A stretch of DNA of 64,000 nt from Mesonia sediminis (lineage in GTDB: Bacteria > Bacteroidota > Bacteroidia > Flavobacteriales > Flavobacteriaceae): the NCBI RefSeq assembly GCF_042684705.1, contig NZ_JBHULZ010000026.1, forward strand, positions 186,001 to 250,000, in the 5' to 3' direction. The translations under genes and the position numbers were made by a program. The notes under the pieces are model-generated. The model had not been told where the DNA came from and ran no database searches. It saw nothing but the letters and a program-made list of their open reading frames with translations. Below are positions 59,442 through 64,000 of this stretch, one piece after another; position 1 is the first letter of the stretch; each line of letters begins with the position of its first letter.

Positions 59442-59450
59442 TATTTTTGC
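59442..59450 (+). promoter_or_regulatory. Promoter -7 element of the GAPDH gene
   Basis: TATTTTTGC matches TAnnTTTGC, 36 bases upstream of the ATG at 59487. Confidence 0.6.
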
Positions 59451-59486
59451 ACAGACTTTTAATTTTCATAACACAACAAAACAAAA

Positions 59487-60935
59487 ATGAGTCAGCAAAC
59501 AACTTACGAGAAAGAACTTGCTTTCCAGGCCGATAGACGCAAGGCTACAGTAGAGTTCATAAAAGTATTAAATGATTTATGGTACGATAAATCGATAGAA
59601 CTTGTTCTTTTTAAAAATCAATTATTAGATCAAAACGTTAGCGAAATTCTTTATTTGCACGAATACGCTGGAGAATTTGTTCAAAAACCAATTTCAATTT
59701 TTGACAGTGTAGAGATTGCTAAAGCGATAAAAGACTTAGACCTTCCCGCCTCAAAATTAGACATAGGCAAACTCACTTACGAGTTTCAATTAGACAAAAA
59801 TGAAGCCAACAGCGCTACATCATTTGTATCAAAAAAACTTGCTAAAGCAAAAGAATTTGCTGGCTTTGAACCTAAAGACGTGGTGCTTTACGGATTTGGG
59901 CGTATTGGTAGGCTATTAGCTCGCGAACTAATGATGAAAACCGGTAAAGGTAGCCAACTGCGCTTGAGAGCCATTGTGGTAAGAGGAAAAATTGATAAAA
60001 CCGTTCTTGAGAAAAGAGCCTCACTTTTAAAAAGCGATTCGGTTCATGGTGATTTTTCTGGTACAGTAAAAGTAGATGAAGCCAACCAAAGTTTGATTAT
60101 AAACGGAACAACTGTTCATATTATAAGTGCCAACCAACCAGAAGATATTGATTATACCCAATACGGAATCAACAATGCTTTGGTTATTGATAACACAGGA
60201 GCATTTAGAGATAAAGAAGCTTTACAAAGACACTTGGTACCAAAAGGTGCAGACAAGGTGCTATTAACAGCTCCCGGCAAAGGAGTTCCTAATATTGTAC
60301 ATGGTGTAAATGAGTTGGAGCACAATCCAGATGAAATTGACATTTTCTCGGCCGCATCTTGTACTACTAACGCCATTACCCCAGTACTTAAAGCAATTGA
60401 AGACACTTTTGGTGTAGAACACGGACATTTAGAAACTATTCATGCTTATACCAACGATCAAAACTTGGTAGACAACATGCACAAAAAATACCGAAGAGGT
60501 CGAGCAGCTGCCTTGAACATGGTTATAACCGAAACAGGAGCCGGAAAAGCAGTGTCAAAAGCTCTACCTGCCTTAGAAGGTAAACTAACTTCTAATGCTA
60601 TTCGTGTGCCAGTTCCTAATGGTTCATTAGCTATTTTAAACTTAGAAATAAACAAGGCCACTAGCTTAACAGAACTTAATGGTGTTTTAAAGCAATATGC
60701 TTTAGAAGGTAATTTGGTAGAGCAAATAAAATATTCTATCGATAATGAGCTGGTATCGTCTGATATTATAGGATCATCGGCCCCCTCTATTTACGACAGT
60801 AACGCCACAATCGTAAATAAAGATGGAAAAAACATCATTCTATACATTTGGTATGATAATGAATACGGTTATAGTCACCAGGTAATCAGATTAGCAAAAT
60901 ACATCGCCAAAGTAAGACGTTTTACCTATTATTAA
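59487..60935 (+). CDS. gap: Glyceraldehyde-3-phosphate dehydrogenase, long form
   Basis: 482 residues, about 150 more than classical GAPDH. Residues 1-130 are a helical extension of unknown role. The NAD-binding motif YGFGRIGR is at 135-142, the catalytic Cys292 is in SAASCTTNAITP, and His319 in ETIHAYTNDQ activates it. The C-terminal YDNEYGYSHQVIRLAKYI is typical. Long-form GAPDHs occur in Bacteroidota and some Gammaproteobacteria beside or in place of the short form; glycolytic or gluconeogenic direction cannot be read here. Own promoter and terminator. Confidence 0.92.
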   Translation: MSQQTTYEKELAFQADRRKATVEFIKVLNDLWYDKSIELVLFKNQLLDQNVSEILYLHEYAGEFVQKPISIFDSVEIAKAIKDLDLPASKLDIGKLTYEFQLDKNEANSATSFVSKKLAKAKEFAGFEPKDVVLYGFGRIGRLLARELMMKTGKGSQLRLRAIVVRGKIDKTVLEKRASLLKSDSVHGDFSGTVKVDEANQSLIINGTTVHIISANQPEDIDYTQYGINNALVIDNTGAFRDKEALQRHLVPKGADKVLLTAPGKGVPNIVHGVNELEHNPDEIDIFSAASCTTNAITPVLKAIEDTFGVEHGHLETIHAYTNDQNLVDNMHKKYRRGRAAALNMVITETGAGKAVSKALPALEGKLTSNAIRVPVPNGSLAILNLEINKATSLTELNGVLKQYALEGNLVEQIKYSIDNELVSSDIIGSSAPSIYDSNATIVNKDGKNIILYIWYDNEYGYSHQVIRLAKYIAKVRRFTYY

Positions 60936-60954
60936 TGGCAGCAGACTAAAATTA

Positions 60955-60990
60955 AGCAAACCTGTACTTTGGTACTGGTTTGCTTTTTTT
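60955..60990 (+). terminator. Terminator of the GAPDH gene
   Basis: AGCAAACC-T-GTAC and GTAC-T-GGTTTGCT pair around TTTG, followed by eight T. Confidence 0.9.
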
Positions 60991-61064
60991 GTTTAAAATA
61001 AATACAAATACGACTTTAATTACAATAATGCCGATTATAAATCGTTTTGGCAAGAAAAATTTTT

Positions 61065-61655
61065 ATGAATAATATTCTTAAACTCTCGGTAACCTTTTTG
61101 CTATGTTTTTTCGCTTTAACCGGAATACGAGCTCAAGATAGTGTTCAAAAAGAACCCACTATTAATGAACAGTTCAGCGAACTTATTGAAAACGCCAATA
61201 ACTACCAAGAATATAAAGTTGTTAAACACGCTTTACTACTTCAGCTTCAAAAGAAAACAAAAGTAAAGATCGACGGGTTGAATAAAAACATACAACAACT
61301 TGAAGACAGTTTAAGTGCTAAGCAAAATAGAATTGAGAAGCTAAATCATTCTTTATCTTCTACCCAAGAAGATTTAGACTTGGTAAATAGTGAGAAAAAC
61401 AACATACAATTTTTAGGCATATCAACCGATAAATCAACTTACCAAAGCATCATGTGGGGGGTTGTATTCGTACTATTAATTATCTTATTGTTTTTTATCT
61501 ATAAATTTAAGAGCAGTAACGCAGCGACGAGAGAAGCCAAGCAGAATCTACAAGAATGCGAGGCTGAGTTTGATGATTATAAAAAAAGAGCTCTAGAAAA
61601 ACAGCAGCGTCTAGGCAGACAACTGCAAGATGAAATCAACAGAAATAAAGCATAA
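61065..61655 (+). CDS. Coiled-coil membrane protein of unknown function
   Basis: 196 residues from the ATG at 61065. A signal peptide (ends near GIRAQ) is followed by a long coiled coil (about 55-115), one membrane helix (about 128-147) and a second, cytoplasmic coiled coil (about 150-196). No family is recognised beyond conserved Flavobacteriia hypotheticals. It lies nine bases before trmD and is probably in the same transcript. A TTG at 61047 is in frame but less likely. Confidence 0.68.
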   Translation: MNNILKLSVTFLLCFFALTGIRAQDSVQKEPTINEQFSELIENANNYQEYKVVKHALLLQLQKKTKVKIDGLNKNIQQLEDSLSAKQNRIEKLNHSLSSTQEDLDLVNSEKNNIQFLGISTDKSTYQSIMWGVVFVLLIILLFFIYKFKSSNAATREAKQNLQECEAEFDDYKKRALEKQQRLGRQLQDEINRNKA

Positions 61656-61664
61656 GAAACGGCC

Positions 61665-62342
61665 ATGCGCATAGACATCATCACGGTTGTACCGGATTTA
61701 CTCAAGAGTCCCTTTGAGGCTTCCATTTTAAAACGAGCCATAGAAAAAGGTTTAGTTGCTGTCCATTTACATAATCTGCGCGATTACGTTAGTGACAATT
61801 ACAAACAGATAGATGATTACCAATATGGTGGCGGCGCAGGAATGGTGATGATGATAGAACCCATTGATAAATGCATTAGTCATTTAAAATCACAACGCGA
61901 CTATGATGAAGTGATTTATATGACGCCCGATGGCTCAACATTAAATCAAGGCACAGCCAATCAGCTTTCGCTAAAAAAAAATATAATCATTTTATGTGGG
62001 CACTATAAAGGCGTAGACGAGCGCGTTCGTGAACATTTCATCACACGCGAGATCTCTATTGGTGATTATGTTCTCTCTGGTGGCGAATTAGGAGCAGCGG
62101 TATTATGCGACGCTGTGATACGCTTGATACCTGGAGTATTAGGAAACGAGACCTCTGCCCTAACCGATTCTTTTCAAGACAACTTATTGGCTCCACCCAT
62201 CTATACGCGCCCTGCTGAATACAAAGGCTGGAAAGTACCCGAAATATTGACAACTGGTAATTTTCCTAAAATAGAAGCCTGGAGAGAAAAAAAAGCCTAC
62301 GAACGCACCCAAGAACGCAGGCCCGACCTATTAAAAGACTAA
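61665..62342 (+). CDS. trmD: tRNA (guanine37-N1)-methyltransferase
   Basis: 225 residues. SPOUT-knot motifs are plain: MRIDIITVVPDLLKSPFEASILKRAIEKGLV, QYGGGAGMVMMIEPI, LCGHYKGVDERVREHFITREISIGDYVLSGGELGAAVLCDAVIRLIPGVLGNETS. It uses SAM to methylate G37 of tRNAs and prevents frameshifts. As in many bacteria it precedes rplS, here with a separate promoter for rplS in between. Confidence 0.97.
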   Translation: MRIDIITVVPDLLKSPFEASILKRAIEKGLVAVHLHNLRDYVSDNYKQIDDYQYGGGAGMVMMIEPIDKCISHLKSQRDYDEVIYMTPDGSTLNQGTANQLSLKKNIIILCGHYKGVDERVREHFITREISIGDYVLSGGELGAAVLCDAVIRLIPGVLGNETSALTDSFQDNLLAPPIYTRPAEYKGWKVPEILTTGNFPKIEAWREKKAYERTQERRPDLLKD

Positions 62343-62348
62343 TAAAAA

Positions 62349-62380
62349 TTGGTTATTTAAAAAAATAAAATTATTTTTGC
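62349..62380 (+). promoter_or_regulatory. Promoter of rplS
   Basis: TTGG at 62349 and TATTTTTGC at 62372 are spaced by 19 bases, a full match to the Bacteroidota -33/-7 pattern. The leader to the ATG at 62450 is about 65 bases. Confidence 0.65.
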
Positions 62381-62449
62381 ACGCAATTCTAAAACAACCT
62401 CTGGCGAAATACGTGTATGTTGATTAGAAAAATTTTAAACCATAAAAAC

Positions 62450-62809
62450 ATGGAATCTTTAATTAAATTTGTTCAAGACGAATTTGTAACCAAGAAAGAC
62501 TTCCCAGAATTTAAAGCGGGAGACACAATCACGGTTTACTACGAAATCAAAGAGGGTCAAAAAACCCGTACACAGTTCTTTAGAGGTGTGGTAATTCAGA
62601 AAAAAGGAACTGGAGCTTCACAAACTTTTACCATTAGAAAAATGAGTGGTACAGTGGGTGTTGAAAGAATTTTCCCTATCAACCTTCCTGCACTTCAAAA
62701 AATTGAAGTAAACAAAAGAGGTAAGGTACGTAGAGCTAGAATTTTCTACTTTAGAGAACTTACTGGTAAAAAAGCACGTATTAAAGAGCGTATGCACAAA
62801 GCTAAATAA
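62450..62809 (+). CDS. rplS: 50S ribosomal protein L19
   Basis: 119 residues from the ATG at 62450 (MESLIKFVQDEFVTKK, the usual start in Bacteroidota). FKAGDTITVYYEIKEG, TRTQFFRGVVIQKKGTGASQTFTIRKMS and VGVERIFPINLPALQKIEVNKRGKVRRARIFYFRELTGKKARIKE are L19 motifs. It sits at the 30S-50S interface. An in-frame ATG at 62417 would add 11 residues not found in the family. Terminator at 62829. Confidence 0.97.
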   Translation: MESLIKFVQDEFVTKKDFPEFKAGDTITVYYEIKEGQKTRTQFFRGVVIQKKGTGASQTFTIRKMSGTVGVERIFPINLPALQKIEVNKRGKVRRARIFYFRELTGKKARIKERMHKAK

Positions 62810-62828
62810 GCCTTTTTTACGTTACAAA

Positions 62829-62867
62829 ACAAAGCCTTTTTTCTTGCGAAAAAAGGCTTTGTTTTTT
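62829..62867 (+). terminator. Terminator of rplS
   Basis: ACAAAGCCTTTTTT and AAAAAAGGCTTTGT with loop CTTGCG, then a T tract. Confidence 0.92.
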
Positions 62868-62913
62868 ATAATTTTTCTAAACTTTTATCCTTTAAATTAG
62901 GCGTATAATTAAC

Positions 62914-62922
62914 TATATTTGC
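62914..62922 (+). promoter_or_regulatory. Promoter -7 element of the isocitrate dehydrogenase gene
   Basis: TATATTTGC matches TAnnTTTGC; leader of about 60 bases to the ATG at 62988. Confidence 0.6.
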
Positions 62923-62987
62923 TCCGATTTTAGTGCTGACTTTAAAAGAGTAGCGCAAATGCATTTAATAATTAAAAATAAACAGTT

Positions 62988-64000
62988 ATGGCAGACCAAC
63001 CCAAGATAATGTACACCAAAACAGACGAAGCTCCTTTTTTAGCTACGCATTCACTATTACCTATTATCGAAGCTTTCACCGCTTCCTCTGGTATAGATGT
63101 TGAAACCAAAGACATTTCTTTGGCCGCTAGAATTCTAGCTGTTTTTCCTGAAGTTTTAAAACAAGACCAGCGTGTACCCAATGCCTTGGCTGAATTAGGT
63201 GAATTGGCAAAAAAGCCAGAAGCAAATATTATTAAATTACCCAACATTAGTGCTTCGGTTCCTCAATTAAAAGCTGCCATAAAAGAGTTACAGGCAAAGG
63301 GCTATAACCTACCAAATTATCCCGATGAGCCACAAAATGAAAAAGAAAAGCAAATCAAAGCTACCTATGATAAAGTAAAAGGTAGTGCGGTAAACCCTGT
63401 GTTGCGCGAAGGAAACTCAGATCGTAGAGCACCACAAGCCGTTAAAAATTATGCCAAAAAGAACCCACACCGCATGGGAGAATGGTCAAAAGATTCTAAA
63501 ACACGCGTAGCAAGTATGAGCTCGGGTGATTTTAGGAACTCAGAAAAATCGACTACCCTAAAACAAGCCGGTGAGGTTAGCATAGAATTACATCAAGATA
63601 ATAACGAAGTTCTGGTATTAAAACCTCAAACCAAACTTCTAAAAGGTGAGGTTATTGATGCTTCTGTACTAAGCAAAAAAGCTTTAATTCAGTTTTTAAA
63701 AGAACAGGTAAAAACTGCAAAGGAAGATGGCGTATTGTTCTCCTTACACATGAAAGCTACCATGATGAAGGTATCAGACCCTATCATTTTTGGACACGCG
63801 GTAAAAGTGTTTTTTAGCGATGTATTCGAAGAGTTTGGAGAAGAGCTGGAAAAAGCAGGTGCCGACACAACCAGTGGTTTTGGTGATGTGATTAGAGCAA
63901 TCAATACACTACCTGAAGAATTACAAAAGAAAATAAATGCCAAAATTGAGGAAACCTATGCCGAAGGTCCCGCCTTAGCCATGGTAGATTCAGATAAGGG
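62988..64000 (+). CDS. icd: Isocitrate dehydrogenase (NADP), monomeric type, N-terminal part
   Basis: The first 337 residues of a protein that normally has about 740; it runs off the right edge. IMYTKTDEAPFLATHSLLPIIEAF, SLAARILAVFPE, LAELGELAKKPEANIIKLPNISASVPQLKAAIKELQAKGYNLPNYP, GSAVNPVLREGNSDRRAPQAVKNYAKKNPHRMGEWS and the later MKATMMKVSDPIIFGHAVKVFF are diagnostic of the monomeric NADP enzyme of the TCA cycle. The ATG is preceded by a good -7 element. It is unrelated in sequence to the dimeric enzyme whose C-terminal domain is found alone at 53547. Confidence 0.95.
   Translation, partial: MADQPKIMYTKTDEAPFLATHSLLPIIEAFTASSGIDVETKDISLAARILAVFPEVLKQDQRVPNALAELGELAKKPEANIIKLPNISASVPQLKAAIKELQAKGYNLPNYPDEPQNEKEKQIKATYDKVKGSAVNPVLREGNSDRRAPQAVKNYAKKNPHRMGEWSKDSKTRVASMSSGDFRNSEKSTTLKQAGEVSIELHQDNNEVLVLKPQTKLLKGEVIDASVLSKKALIQFLKEQVKTAKEDGVLFSLHMKATMMKVSDPIIFGHAVKVFFSDVFEEFGEELEKAGADTTSGFGDVIRAINTLPEELQKKINAKIEETYAEGPALAMVDSDK

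Noticed and set aside
1..64000. tRNA, rRNA, prophage or insertion-sequence genes
   Set aside because: All larger intergenic gaps were read on both strands and show only promoters, hairpins, the riboswitch and the repeat array.

Overview
This 64 kb window is AT-rich chromosomal DNA from a member of the Bacteroidota, most likely a marine or environmental Flavobacteriaceae. The evidence is: Bacteroidota-type promoter -7 elements (TAnnTTTG, often followed by C) in front of many genes; a type A C-terminal sorting domain of the type IX secretion system on two surface proteins; a PorV/PorQ-like outer-membrane protein; DUF4252, DUF3276 (PUR) and DUF1573 families; lipoproteins whose lipobox is followed by acidic S/D/N-rich residues; and a long (about 310-residue) NusB. 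No rRNA, tRNA, CRISPR array, prophage or insertion sequence was seen. One 196-base run of N (38508-38703) marks an assembly gap.

Layout. 1-5.3 kb: the end of a universal stress protein, hemN, a sigma factor/anti-sigma/DUF4252 operon and an S41 peptidase lipoprotein. 5.4-11.5 kb: a divergent vitamin B12 uptake locus, with a BtuG-like lipoprotein and a BtuB-like receptor behind a cobalamin riboswitch on the minus strand and btuFCD on the plus strand. 11.5-34 kb: mostly housekeeping genes (rmuC, thioesterase, guaB, HMG-CoA lyase, pyrD, pepT, yajC, nusB, leucine-type dehydrogenase, ABC exporter, PUR protein) with a SatD-like/DUF3307 pair, a TPR histidine kinase, a frameshifted CIA30 gene and a propeller histidine kinase/LytTR regulator pair.

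34-43.3 kb is the most dynamic part. An operon of four exported proteins (a type IX-secreted leucine-rich-repeat protein, two paralogous exported proteins and a leucine-rich-repeat lipoprotein) lies beside csaA, a redoxin gene and a cyclophilin-FKBP fusion. A tandem duplication of this block gave a second LRR gene, second csaA and second redoxin, and left three gene remnants at the junction. The repeat probably caused the assembly gap. The two LRR proteins have diverged (about 86% identical by hand count) much more than the flanking csaA copies (about 96%).

43.4-64 kb returns to core genes: recQ; a kdsD-tatC-CMD-lptB operon; pssA; a PorV-like gene overlapping lnt; three small membrane-protein genes; mltG-GNAT-dapF; degP/htrA; a long-form GAPDH; trmD; rplS; and the start of a monomeric NADP isocitrate dehydrogenase. 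Between 53.4 and 55.4 kb is a small accessory island: an orphan C-terminal domain of the other, dimeric type of isocitrate dehydrogenase, an array of about 6.5 degenerate 22-bp repeats each containing an inverted repeat, and an exported protein with a JAMM-like HxH-x7-T-x2-D motif.

Starts were chosen by family alignment from memory and by promoter position. Functions are from motif recognition only, with no database search.
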